Shown: piece after piece, positions 26,068 to 33,368 of the stretch | Layout of the letters: each line of letters opens with the position of its first letter | How positions within the stretch are numbered: position 1 is the stretch's first letter | Origin: Rhodococcus erythropolis NBRC 15567 | GTDB lineage: Bacteria; Actinomycetota; Actinomycetes; Mycobacteriales; Mycobacteriaceae | Direction of reading: 5' to 3' | Length of the DNA: 64,000 nucleotides | NCBI RefSeq assembly: GCF_001552595.1 | Contig: NZ_BCRM01000001.1 | Location: 930,001-994,000, forward strand | The notes under the pieces: generated by a model | What the model saw: the letters and a program-made list of their open reading frames with translations, nothing else | What the model was told of the DNA's origin: nothing | The model's database searches: none | Program-made: the position numbers and the translations under genes

Positions 26068-27745
26068 CGCTCACGATCCGCTTCTGCGTGCTCTTCGGCT
26101 ACTGGAACTTCGACCACGACGCATACTGACTGCGGTGGCCGCCGGTGTGGCAACACTCGGTAGCGCACTCGCCTTGGCCGCGCTGTCCGCATGGTTGATC
26201 ACGCGCGCATGGGAGATGCCTCCCGTTCTCGATCTCAGCGTCGCTGTGGTTGCCGTGCGTGCACTGGGAATCTCGCGTGGCGTCTTCCGCTATCTCGAGC
26301 GATTGACGACGCACGACGTCGCATTGCGCGGCACCACCGCAGCGCGGTCGAGGATCTACCAGCAGTTGGCAGCGGGAGATCCCGCGGCCGCCGCCGGACT
26401 ACGACGCGGTGACCTGCTCTCCCGTACGGGCTCCGACGTGGACGCGCTGGGCGACGTCGTCGTCAAAGCGCTGATCCCGATTGCTGTTTCGGTTGTCCTC
26501 GCCTTCGCCGCGGTGGGAATCCTGTTGTTCATCTCGATTCCGGCCGCACTCATTCTGGCTGTTGCGCTGGCGGTGTCCGGGATTGCGGCGCCCTGGCTGT
26601 CGGCGCGAGCTGCTCGACTTGCGGAGGCCGACAGTTCAGCTGCCGCAGCGCGATTCAGTGCGTCAGCGGTGACCGCGCTCGACCATTCCGCTGAGCTTCG
26701 AGTATCAGGTCGCTTGGATCAGGCGGTGAGCGAGGCTGTGTCCGCCGAGAACGAGGTGGTCGATGCAACCGATCGCGCGGCGGTACCGAGTGCCTTTGCC
26801 GCCGCTGCGACGCCCCTGGCAATCGGCGTGAGCGTCCTCGGTGCCCTGCTGATCGGAATTACGCTGTACGGAACCACCGACATGTCACCGATGTCCATGG
26901 GAATCCTTGTACTGCTTCCGCTGTCGGCTTTCGAGGGAACCGCGATACTGCCCAGCGCGGCAGTTGCATTGACCAAGGCGCGGCTGGCGTCGGCTCGCAT
27001 CATGGCGGTACTCGATCGAGCCGACGCGGAACACGTCGAAGGAAATCGTGCGTGGCCGGAGAACGGGATTCTCAGCGTGCATGCATTGCAGGCGGGTTGG
27101 CCCGGGGGAAAAGAGACCGAACCGCTCTCCGTGGATCTTCCTCGCGGTGCCCGCGTTGCCGTCGTCGGGGAGAGCGGATCCGGAAAGACCACCGCACTGA
27201 TGACGATGGCGGGGTTGCTGCCGCCCGTCGCGGGAACAGTTCGCGTTGGCGAAGTGGATATTTCGGATATCGATCCGGCCGACCTGCGCAGGCACGTGGG
27301 GTACTTCGCCGAAGATGCGCACCTCTTCGAGACGTCGGTACTCGAGAACCTGCGCGTTGCGCGGGGTGACCTCACCGCCGAGGACGCGGAGAAGGCACTT
27401 GCCGCAGTCGGTCTCGGCGACTGGTTGTCGGAACTGCCGGAAGGGCTCGACACCTACCTGGTCGGCGGCATGCGAGCGGTTTCGGGCGGTGAGCGTCGTC
27501 GGTTGCTGTTGGCACGCGCGATCGTCTCGCCTGCGGAGGTGCTGCTGCTCGACGAGCCGACCGAGCACATGGACGCGGAGGCCGGCGCTCAGTTGCTCCT
27601 CGAGTTGCTCGCTCGCGACGCAACGCTGGTCGATTCTTCGCGAACCGTTGTTGTCGTCACCCACCAACTTCCGGACGGCACAGCAGCTGACCAGGTGATA
27701 TGCGTCGGAAAAGTTTCTGTGGAAAATACGTTGCCGTCGTCGTGA
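26057..27745 (+). CDS. cydC: ABC transporter subunit CydC
   Basis: The second half of the CydDC exporter, 562 residues from ATG 26057. Six hydrophobic segments are followed by an ATPase with Walker A GESGSGKTT, signature VSGGERRRL and Walker B VLLLDEPTEHMD. With no glutathione in actinobacteria the exported thiol is more likely cysteine or a mycothiol-related compound; that is inference. The longer upstream frame overlaps cydD by another 42 bases and adds nothing homologous. Last gene of the cyd cluster; the structured region at 27771 follows. Confidence 0.93.
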   Translation: MRSDAHDPLLRALRLLELRPRRILTAVAAGVATLGSALALAALSAWLITRAWEMPPVLDLSVAVVAVRALGISRGVFRYLERLTTHDVALRGTTAARSRIYQQLAAGDPAAAAGLRRGDLLSRTGSDVDALGDVVVKALIPIAVSVVLAFAAVGILLFISIPAALILAVALAVSGIAAPWLSARAARLAEADSSAAAARFSASAVTALDHSAELRVSGRLDQAVSEAVSAENEVVDATDRAAVPSAFAAAATPLAIGVSVLGALLIGITLYGTTDMSPMSMGILVLLPLSAFEGTAILPSAAVALTKARLASARIMAVLDRADAEHVEGNRAWPENGILSVHALQAGWPGGKETEPLSVDLPRGARVAVVGESGSGKTTALMTMAGLLPPVAGTVRVGEVDISDIDPADLRRHVGYFAEDAHLFETSVLENLRVARGDLTAEDAEKALAAVGLGDWLSELPEGLDTYLVGGMRAVSGGERRRLLLARAIVSPAEVLLLDEPTEHMDAEAGAQLLLELLARDATLVDSSRTVVVVTHQLPDGTAADQVICVGKVSVENTLPSS

Positions 27746-27791
27746 AGTGGGCGTACTTTCTCCTTTACACAAGGAAGGAGGTGGTCTGAAA

Positions 27792-27830
27792 TTGAAGTAC
27801 AGACGGACGCGTGAGGTGGCTGCCAGCTAG
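27792..27830 (+). CDS. possible 12-codon peptide ORF MKYRRTREVAAS
   Basis: A TTG codon ten bases after the AAGGAGGTG ribosome site opens a 12-codon frame, strongly basic in its first half, that ends inside the 5' arm of stem 1. Translating ribosomes would disrupt that stem, the layout of a leader-peptide attenuator. No protein gene follows on this strand, so what it would control is unclear. The initiating codon is uncertain. Confidence 0.35.
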   Translation: MKYRRTREVAAS

Positions 27831-27967
27831 CCGCAATCGCTGATGGAATTCACTTACCGCGTGAGCGGCCGGCGAATCCCAGGCAGCCACCCGACCCCCG
27901 AGCCCCCGATCAGTCCGACCGGGATCCGCGCGAAAGCGTGGGTGTGGCTCGGGGGTCGCTTCGTGCC

Positions 27968-28010
27968 GTGCGCCTTTATTAACCCCCGGCGGTTAATAAA
28001 GGCGCACAGC
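27968..28010. repeat. 43-bp palindromic repeat, left copy
   Basis: A hairpin with 16-bp arms (GTGCGCCTTTATTAAC and complement) and the 8-base loop CCCCGGCG. All 43 bases are identical to the reverse complement of 29114-29156. The stop codon and last residues of the DUF559-type gene lie inside it. It can act as a terminator on either strand, although neither side has a good T-run. Confidence 0.9.
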
Positions 28011-29019
28011 GTGGACAAGGATTAGGCCCCCACCAACCACCGCGCTCGAGGATCGCTCTGACCTCGGCTGCAGTTCGGCACGAGGCCCCCTCCACCTCCT
28101 CCCAACCGAAGACCAGTGTGGCGTTGCCTGACAGTTCGGATGCGTTACCTCGCCGCCGATCCCGCAGTGCAGTCGCCCGAGAAGAGTGGAAGGCAAAACC
28201 GTCGAGTCGAACGATCAGTGCGACACCGCAATTGCGGTAGTCGACGTCCTCGTAGAGAGTTCTCCCATCGACGATGACCGGCGATTGCCGTCGTGCTTCC
28301 GGCAAACCGTGTGCTCGCTCGACTTCGATTGCGTAGCGATGTTCGAGTACCGACTGGACGCCGCGATCCAAGAGGTCCAATGTCGAGGACAGCGCTTTGA
28401 CATATCGCCTCGGCCGGCGGCACTCCATTCGGGTGCGTAGTTCCATCCGGGACACCTTGCACGCCGTGGCGGAGCGGACCAGAGAACGAGCGGCGTCGCG
28501 AGCCGACGGCTCTGCAACCGCCAGGTCAATTGCGGTGTCGGCCAGCGAAGTACGAGCAGGCTGAGTGGCAACGCCGATGTGGGCCTGAGCGCGTGAACGA
28601 TGAACGATCACTCCGGGATGGGCAGTGGACCACCCCAACGGAACGGGGCGCGCCGGGGAGCGTTCGGGTCTGACCGTCGGCCTCTGACAGCGTGAGGATC
28701 TGCCGTATCGGACCGTGATGTGGACCGGCAGTTCGGACTCGATGTGCGTGAGCCCCCACTCTTCAGCTGCAGTCCGGTGACTCAGGTAGGTCTCTCCGCC
28801 GCCGAAGAGAAGGGCGGCCTCGAGAATCATTGCTCGGTTGAGTGGGCCGTTGGTGCTGGATTGAACGCCGTGGAGGACGGAAGTCCATTGACCCGATTCG
28901 ACCAGATGTTGGATGCGCCGCGGTGAATAGCCGAAAGGGCGCAGCTGTTTATTGGTCGCGAGCCCGTGCTGGAAGTCGAAGAGTCTTCGGAGATCAGGAT
29001 CGATGTAGTCGCAGTTCAT
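27979..29019 (-). CDS. AbiEi-like HTH plus DUF559 endonuclease-fold protein
   Basis: A 346-residue protein. Residues 15-55 (ATNKQLRPFGYSPRRIQHLV, QWTSVLHGV) resemble the winged-helix AbiEi antitoxin-type N-domain. Residues 220-340 match the DUF559 / VSR-like nuclease fold: LEHRYAIEVERAHGLPEARRQ, LYEDVDYRNCGVALIVRLDGFAFH, RDRRRGN, and a C-terminal GGWWGPNPCPRC. In family members the core strand usually reads IELDG; here it reads IVRLDG, so a metal-binding Glu is replaced by Arg 271 and nuclease activity is doubtful. Such genes are abundant and paralogous in Rhodococcus. The gene sits alone between two inverted copies of a 43-bp palindrome, which suggests acquisition as a unit. Confidence 0.65.
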   Translation of the reverse strand: MNCDYIDPDLRRLFDFQHGLATNKQLRPFGYSPRRIQHLVESGQWTSVLHGVQSSTNGPLNRAMILEAALLFGGGETYLSHRTAAEEWGLTHIESELPVHITVRYGRSSRCQRPTVRPERSPARPVPLGWSTAHPGVIVHRSRAQAHIGVATQPARTSLADTAIDLAVAEPSARDAARSLVRSATACKVSRMELRTRMECRRPRRYVKALSSTLDLLDRGVQSVLEHRYAIEVERAHGLPEARRQSPVIVDGRTLYEDVDYRNCGVALIVRLDGFAFHSSRATALRDRRRGNASELSGNATLVFGWEEVEGASCRTAAEVRAILERGGWWGPNPCPRCAPLLTAGG

Positions 29020-29113
29020 GCGAATACCGTGAGATCGCGGTCCGACAGGAATCGGTCGAAACTGCCGCTCCAGAGCCCGCCTGTGGAATTTGTCGGTGCC
29101 TGTGGATGGATCT

Positions 29114-29156
29114 GCTGTGCGCCTTTATTAACCGCCGGGGGTTAATAAAGGCGCAC
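29114..29156. repeat. 43-bp palindromic repeat, right copy (inverted)
   Basis: An exact reverse complement of 27968-28010. Here the arms extend to 22 bp (29111-29132 with 29141-29162) around the loop CGCCGGGG, and the hairpin begins two bases after the stop codon of the nitrobindin-like gene, so it is probably that gene's native terminator. The left copy has the shorter arms and may be the derived one. Confidence 0.9.
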
Positions 29157-29163
29157 AGCAGAA

Positions 29164-29865
29164 CTAGCCGATGTAGCGGGTCAGCCGCGCCGAGAGGCGC
29201 GGTTCCAGGCCACCGTCAGACATGATCCGCTCTTCGACGTACGCGAGGTCGCCGCCTTCGACGATGCCGTACAGGCGCTTCGCGCCGCCGTACAGTGCAC
29301 CGGACTGGCTGCGGATCACCACGTCGGTGGCAAGTTCCCACGACGCCTGGGTAAGCGCACGGCCGTAGTACATTTCGACGACACCGGAGCTGTGGCTGAG
29401 CAGGAGCTCGACGACTTCCTGGTTGACGCTGCCCGGGATGCCGTCGCCGCCCATGCGCCAGTACCCGCTCTCGCGCAGATCAGGGCTCACGTACTTGCCC
29501 TCGGCGTCGAGACGCCAAGATCTGGACTCCCAATTGAGGTAGGGGCCGCCGTCGTGAGAGATGACGATCTGCTGACCGAAGGCGTAGTCGCCGGTCTCGT
29601 CGTGCCCTTCGCCTTCGCCGCGCCAGACACCGACGAGGGGGAGCAGTGCGAGGAGTTCGGGATTGATGTCCGGGCCGAGGCGCAGGTTTGCGGTGTCCTC
29701 TGGCAACGGAAGGTCCGGCAGGGTCGGAATGTTGAGCGACGCCGTCGACTTGGAGCGCTCGACGGCGATGGCGACAGCTTCGTCCCCGCTGCCGCGCCTT
29801 ACGGCACCTGCAGCGGCGGAATCGTCAGCGGTCGCGTCGGACCCTGAATCCGGAGCCTGACTCAC
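29164..29865 (-). CDS. nitrobindin / FABP-like protein without the haem His
   Basis: A 233-residue protein with an N-terminal disordered, Ala/Asp-rich stretch of about 55 residues and a ten-stranded barrel starting at [14 protein letters not shown], the GxWxGxG signature. It is the counterpart of Rv0813c. In haem-binding nitrobindins the axial His lies in the penultimate strand (xxHLxAxL); here the segment reads [15 protein letters not shown], with Arg at that position, so ferric-haem peroxynitrite chemistry is unlikely and a fatty-acid-like ligand is possible. GTG 29865 overlaps the 32-residue membrane ORF as GTGA. Confidence 0.85.
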   Translation of the reverse strand: MSQAPDSGSDATADDSAAAGAVRRGSGDEAVAIAVERSKSTASLNIPTLPDLPLPEDTANLRLGPDINPELLALLPLVGVWRGEGEGHDETGDYAFGQQIVISHDGGPYLNWESRSWRLDAEGKYVSPDLRESGYWRMGGDGIPGSVNQEVVELLLSHSSGVVEMYYGRALTQASWELATDVVIRSQSGALYGGAKRLYGIVEGGDLAYVEERIMSDGGLEPRLSARLTRYIG

Positions 29866-29960
29866 GACTCGTCGGTGACCAAGCGGTACACGACGTACAC
29901 GGAGAACCAAGCGATCATGACGGATGCGAGTGCGAGGAGTACCTCGAAGAAAATGACCAC
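29862..29960 (-). CDS. 32-residue single-pass membrane protein
   Basis: GTG 29960 opens 32 codons, [18 protein letters not shown] followed by [14 protein letters not shown], one membrane helix with a short polar tail. Its stop overlaps the nitrobindin-like GTG by four bases, the same coupling used by clear operons in this window. A TAAGAT box lies six bases before the GTG, so a leaderless start is likely. The overlap and promoter together make it a credible gene. No family is recognised. Confidence 0.6.
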   Translation of the reverse strand: MVIFFEVLLALASVMIAWFSVYVVYRLVTDES

Positions 29961-30016
29961 GGGTACATCTTAGACCGCGGCGACCGACCGGAAAAATCGG
30001 GAGCCGGAATGCAGAA

Positions 30017-30043
30017 GGCCCCGCACCGAAGGGGTGCGGGGCC
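30017..30043 (-). terminator. terminator after sseC
   Basis: An 11-12-bp GC-rich stem (GGCCCCGCACC pairing with GGTGCGGGGCC) with a short loop, 17 bases past the sseC stop on the minus strand. It has no T-run, which is usual for actinobacterial terminators. Confidence 0.65.
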
Positions 30044-30060
30044 GCCTGGAAAAGCAGGAA

Positions 30061-30366
30061 TTACTTGCTGACGGTCACGTCCACGTTGTGCACGCCCGAG
30101 CCCTCGGGAGCGACAGTGGATGTGCCGTTGCCCGAGCTGGACAGTGCACGCACGGTCCACTCGCCCGGAGCGGCGAAGAAGCGGAAATCGCCGGTTCCCG
30201 ATGCCACGACCTCGGCCGTGAACTCTCCGGAGCCGTCGAGCAGGCGCACGAATGCGCCGCCGATGGGCTGGCCGTCAGCGGCGAGAACGCGGCCGGTGAT
30301 GACCGTTTCCTTCTCGACGTCGACGCCGGCAGGCAGGGTCTGCCCCTGGGTAGGTGCTCCACACAT
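30061..30366 (-). CDS. sseC: SseC-like DUF1416 protein
   Basis: A 101-residue protein starting MCGAPTQGQTLPAGVDVEKE, with TGRVLAADGQPIGGAFVRLLD, a carboxypeptidase-regulatory-like beta-sandwich. It is the partner gene of the sulfurtransferase CysA2/SseA in mycolic-acid bacteria (Rv0814c type). Its function is unproven, but the fixed linkage implies a role with thiosulfate sulfurtransferase. Only two bases separate its ATG (30366) from the cysA2 stop. Cys 2 is exposed at the N-terminus and may matter for sulfur transfer. Confidence 0.85.
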   Translation of the reverse strand: MCGAPTQGQTLPAGVDVEKETVITGRVLAADGQPIGGAFVRLLDGSGEFTAEVVASGTGDFRFFAAPGEWTVRALSSSGNGTSTVAPEGSGVHNVDVTVSK

Positions 30367-30368
30367 GA

Positions 30369-31202
30369 TCAGGCTCCCAATTCGATCGGTGCGCCGACGA
30401 GTGAGCCGTATTCGACCCAGCTGCCGTCGTAGTTCTTGACGTTGTTCTTGCCGAGGATCTCCTGCAGTACGAACCAGGTGTGGCTCGAGCGCTCGCCGAT
30501 GCGGCAGTAGGCGATCGTTTCCTTGGTGTCGTCGAAGCCCTTCTCCGCGTACAGCTTGGTGAGGTCGTCGTCCGACTTGAAGGTGCCGTCCTCGTTGGCG
30601 GTGGTGCTCCACGGAATGTTGATGGCTCCGGGGACGTGGCCACGCTGCTGCGCCTGCTCCTGCGGAAGGTGGGCGGGAGCGAGGATCTTGCCGGAGAACT
30701 CGTCAGGGCTACGAACGTCGACGAGGTTCTTGCTGCCGATGGCGTCGATGACCTCGTCGCGGAATGCGCGGATCGAGAAGTCGGGGGTCTCGGCCTTGTA
30801 CTGCGTGGCTTCGCGGTTGACTGCGTCCTTGGAGAGCGGGCGTCCGTCGAGTTCCCACTTCTTGCGGCCGCCGTCGATCAGCTTGATGTCCTGGTGGCCG
30901 TACAGCTTGAAGTACCAGTACGCGTAAGCGGCGAACCAGTTGTTGTTGCCACCGTAGAGAACGACGGTGTCGTCGTTCGCAATACCCTTGGCGGAGAGCA
31001 GGTCCGAGAACTGCTCCTGGTTCAGGAAGTCGCGTCGGACGCCGTCCTGGAGGTCCTTGCGCCAGTCGAGCTTGACTGCACCCTCGATGTGGCCGCCGTC
31101 GTATGCGCTGGTGTCCTCGTCCACCTCGACAAAAACGGTCTTGGGGGTGTTGAGGTTCTGCTCAGCCCAGTCAGCGGAGACTAGGACGTCGGAGCGAGCC
31201 AT
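30369..31202 (-). CDS. cysA2: thiosulfate sulfurtransferase (rhodanese) CysA2-type
   Basis: A two-domain rhodanese of 277 residues. The catalytic loop AYCRIGERSSHTWF places the persulfide Cys at 233, the same number as in M. tuberculosis CysA2. The N-domain has VKLDWRKDLQD, the C-domain LVDVRSPDEFSGK. It moves sulfur from thiosulfate (or 3-mercaptopyruvate) to an acceptor and supports cysteine and sulfur-carrier metabolism. ATG 31202 has an AAGGA site. Upstream lie DUF4395 and the cysteine-rich leader, so its expression is probably reduced when cysteine is plentiful. Confidence 0.95.
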   Translation of the reverse strand: MARSDVLVSADWAEQNLNTPKTVFVEVDEDTSAYDGGHIEGAVKLDWRKDLQDGVRRDFLNQEQFSDLLSAKGIANDDTVVLYGGNNNWFAAYAYWYFKLYGHQDIKLIDGGRKKWELDGRPLSKDAVNREATQYKAETPDFSIRAFRDEVIDAIGSKNLVDVRSPDEFSGKILAPAHLPQEQAQQRGHVPGAINIPWSTTANEDGTFKSDDDLTKLYAEKGFDDTKETIAYCRIGERSSHTWFVLQEILGKNNVKNYDGSWVEYGSLVGAPIELGA

Positions 31203-31276
31203 GGTGTTCCTTTCGATGTGGTCTTGCATCGGTCGATATCTAGCAGGGGTTCAGCGGGGTTGTGTGGCAAGCGTTT

Positions 31277-31747
31277 TCACGCGGTGGTCGCGCGGCCGGT
31301 ATTTCGCAGCCTGGCGACGAGTGGGTAGATCTGGCAGCCGAGGCAGATGCCGAACGCGGCGTTGAGCAGGGCCGCGAACAGGGCGAAGCCGGTGGCAACG
31401 GTGCCGACGATCGTCGACCCGGCCAGGAAACCGACCGTGCCTGCCAACGCGAAGACGAAGCCGACGAACTGAGCGAAGCGCAACGGCGCCACGGGTTCGC
31501 GTTCGCTGACCGGCGAGAGTCGCGGGGCGACGAGCTTGCCGAAGATCTGGCCGTACGGGCTGCGCTTGGGGCCGAGTACCGCTCCGACTGCGAAGACGAT
31601 CGCCTGCAATGCGAGAACGACGGTGGCGGCGGGCAGAGAGAAGGTCGAGAGGATGAGCGTGAGAACGAGAACGCCGGTGGTGACCCACGCGGCGAACCGA
31701 GGTCCGCGGACGTCGACTTGCTCGAGCTGGGCTGTGGTTGTGGACAT
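31277..31747 (-). CDS. DUF4395 membrane protein
   Basis: A 156-residue protein with four predicted membrane helices: FAAWVTTGVLVLTLILSTF, ATVVLALQAIVFAVGAVLG, LRFAQFVGFVFALAGTVGF and TVATGFALFAALLNAAFGI. The conserved cysteine pair CLGCQIYPL follows the last helix. DUF4395 proteins regularly accompany thioredoxin-like and rhodanese genes, so handling of a sulfur compound or disulfide chemistry at the membrane is the best guess. ATG 31747 has an AGGAG site and is the first full-length gene after the cysteine leader. Confidence 0.82.
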   Translation of the reverse strand: MSTTTAQLEQVDVRGPRFAAWVTTGVLVLTLILSTFSLPAATVVLALQAIVFAVGAVLGPKRSPYGQIFGKLVAPRLSPVSEREPVAPLRFAQFVGFVFALAGTVGFLAGSTIVGTVATGFALFAALLNAAFGICLGCQIYPLVARLRNTGRATTA

Positions 31748-31790
31748 CGGGAGTGCTCCTGCGCTGGATTGCATGGTGCTTGCCTGGACC

Positions 31791-31814
31791 GAGAAAAGGG
31801 GACGCAAAAGTCCC
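31791..31814 (-). terminator. candidate attenuator hairpin between Cys leader and DUF4395
   Basis: On the minus strand a GGGAC/GTCCC stem with loop TTTTGC is followed by CTTTTCTC. A second perfect hairpin, GTCAGA/TCTGAC (31851-31866), lies 11 bases after the leader stop. Position and U-rich tail suit an attenuator; the short stem keeps confidence low. Confidence 0.4.
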
Positions 31815-31877
31815 ACTCGGTGGATTGATCACGTGAGCGAAAGCTCGAAGGTCAGAGAGATCTGACGGATGTGGTGA

Positions 31878-31964
31878 TCAGCAACAGGTACAGCAACAGC
31901 CCCCGAGGCGGCACAGGTCTACTGCGCGGCGTCGGGTGAGCATCAGCTCGTGGCGGGTTTGCAC
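31878..31964 (-). CDS. cysteine-rich leader peptide
   Basis: A 28-codon ORF (GTG 31964; alternative ATG 31943 gives 21 codons) ending LCRLGGCCCTCC, with six cysteines among the last eleven residues. The segment LTRRRAVDLCRLGGCC is the hallmark of actinobacterial leader peptides that sense charged tRNA-Cys ahead of sulfur genes (cysteine-responsive attenuation, described in mycobacteria). A TAAACT box seven bases before GTG 31964 fits a leaderless start. It overlaps no other gene and precedes DUF4395-cysA2-sseC by 130 bases. Ribosome stalling at the Cys run when cysteine is scarce would raise downstream expression. Confidence 0.85.
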   Translation of the reverse strand: MQTRHELMLTRRRAVDLCRLGGCCCTCC

Positions 31965-31974
31965 GTCGGCGAGT

Positions 31975-32451
31975 TTACCCCGAATTCTCGGATTTTGGCT
32001 CGTGGGGTCCGGATAGTGGTACGAGCGCAGCTTTCAGATCGGCTGCGGACGGCACACCGGACACTCGGAACTGTTCCTCCAGGCCACCGTCGAGGATGAA
32101 CGTGGTGGGCAGCGACAGGACGCTCATTTCGCGTGCCAGAGCCGGTTCTTTGTCGATGTCGAGCTCGATCTCCACCGGCGGACGGGGAGCGTCCGCCATC
32201 GAAACCACAACCTGGCCGACGACGCGGCGTACTGCCGCGCACGGTCCGCACCAGTCGGCGGAGAAATGCAGTACGACGGGTCCGCCGTTCGGCGAAGAGA
32301 CTCCGGCAGAACTCAGCAGTTCGAGGCGACTGTCAGCGGCGCCGGCTGCGGCAGGCGTGGTGACTCGGACCTTCCCGTTGCGTGACTTGAGAAAGAGCCC
32401 GACCGCGACGACGGCGACAAGCGCGACCAGCAGAATTGTGATCCCGGTCAT
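31975..32451 (-). CDS. membrane-anchored thioredoxin-like protein
   Basis: A 158-residue protein with one N-terminal membrane helix (ITILLVALVAVVAVGLFL) and a thioredoxin domain carrying the active site ADWCGPCAAV. A cis-proline is seen in SLPTTFILDGG. It is the counterpart of Rv0816c (thiX). The domain may face either side of the membrane; the positively charged residues after the helix favour a cytoplasmic location. It overlaps lmeA by four bases (ATGA) and its stop codon is part of the -10 box of the cysteine leader. Confidence 0.85.
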   Translation of the reverse strand: MTGITILLVALVAVVAVGLFLKSRNGKVRVTTPAAAGAADSRLELLSSAGVSSPNGGPVVLHFSADWCGPCAAVRRVVGQVVVSMADAPRPPVEIELDIDKEPALAREMSVLSLPTTFILDGGLEEQFRVSGVPSAADLKAALVPLSGPHEPKSENSG

Positions 32452-33227
32452 CGGTTCTGCAGCTCTGCGAGATCGATCGTCGTGTTTTCGGCGCTGCCTT
32501 CGATCACGATTCTTCCGCCTTCCGCGTAGACCAGGCTCGGCTGAATTCCGTAGGGGAGTGCCTGCGGATCGATCGTGTAGCTGAACAATCCGAGGACCAC
32601 GGGTTCGAGTGCTGCGGGGATCGAGAAATCGGCTTTGCCCTCCGGACCGAAGTACAGGTTGCTTGCGACGATCTTGACCTGCCCACCTTCCAGAACCAGG
32701 TTGGCCTGGACGCTCACTGCAGTCTCGACCGGACCGACGGCAACCGTTCCGGTCAGCACGACGGCCCCCGCGGTGCTCGCGCCCGTTCCACCGCTGCCCC
32801 CGGTGCCATCCGACTTATTGGCCGGCGGCGAAGATACCTGCAGGTCAGGGATGTTGAGCAGCTTTCCGAGGTCGGTGGCGTTGATTCCCATCCGGCCGTC
32901 GAGTTTGTCGACGGGGAGCTGGGTGACATTGCCGTTCACGATGTCGGAGAAGGGAACGGTGACCCCGCGCAGGTCGGCTTCGACGGTCACTTCGCCGACC
33001 ACGTCGCTCTGGACGCCGGTAGCTCTGACGTAGACGTCCTTGTATTTCCCGCCGAGTGCTTGGGTGAGGAAGGGGAACCCGTTGAAGGTGACCTCAGGAT
33101 CCGACTCGAGTGATGCGCCGGTTCGGAGCTCGCGGGAAACCCGGTACTCGGCGTACGCGGCAGCGCCGAAATCGGCCACCAGTCCGAGGCCGAGGAGAAA
33201 GACGATGCCGATGATCAGTTTGCGCAC
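32448..33227 (-). CDS. lmeA: LmeA-type phospholipid-binding protein (DUF2993)
   Basis: A 259-residue exported protein with an N-terminal signal or anchor helix (LIIGIVFLLGLGLVADFGA) and a DUF2993 domain (FNGFPFLTQALGGKYKDVYV, VPFSDIVNG). In mycobacteria LmeA is needed for normal elongation of the mannan of lipomannan and lipoarabinomannan and binds phospholipids in the periplasm. A Gly/Ser/Thr linker (residues about 137-152) interrupts the middle. The start is GTG 33227. It is divergent from glnR and translationally coupled to the thioredoxin gene. Confidence 0.85.
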   Translation of the reverse strand: MRKLIIGIVFLLGLGLVADFGAAAYAEYRVSRELRTGASLESDPEVTFNGFPFLTQALGGKYKDVYVRATGVQSDVVGEVTVEADLRGVTVPFSDIVNGNVTQLPVDKLDGRMGINATDLGKLLNIPDLQVSSPPANKSDGTGGSGGTGASTAGAVVLTGTVAVGPVETAVSVQANLVLEGGQVKIVASNLYFGPEGKADFSIPAALEPVVLGLFSYTIDPQALPYGIQPSLVYAEGGRIVIEGSAENTTIDLAELQNR

Positions 33228-33368
33228 CGCACCATTGTGACGGACTCCGGTCGGGGTTCGATGCGACGGCCCCGGTACCAGGCACGCTAATGTAGGGACC
33301 GACCAAAAGCGTCGAACTACTCGAGCGTTGCCCTCACGGGTTGCGCGGGCTACTAGATAGGAGGCCGT

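Larger units (their letters stand above)
27771..28010 (+). ncRNA. candidate structured RNA with extreme ribosome site
   Basis: Three nested or consecutive stems follow a 9-base perfect anti-16S complement (AAGGAGGTG, 27775-27783). Stem 1 pairs 27815-27824 (GGTGGCTGCC) with 27882-27891, with an inner GCCGC/GCGGC helix. Stem 2 is 13 bp, 27892-27904 (CGACCCCCGAGCC) with 27946-27958. Stem 3 is the 16-bp palindrome starting at 27968. Perfect long pairings in this arrangement are unlikely by chance. I have the impression that similar sequence exists in other actinobacteria, but I cannot name a family. It could be a regulatory leader, a free small RNA, or the processed 3' end of the cyd mRNA. Confidence 0.5.

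Noticed and set aside
27968-29156. Classical insertion sequence
   Set aside because: No transposase is encoded and no target-site duplication is seen; the 43-bp copies are hairpins rather than ordinary terminal repeats.
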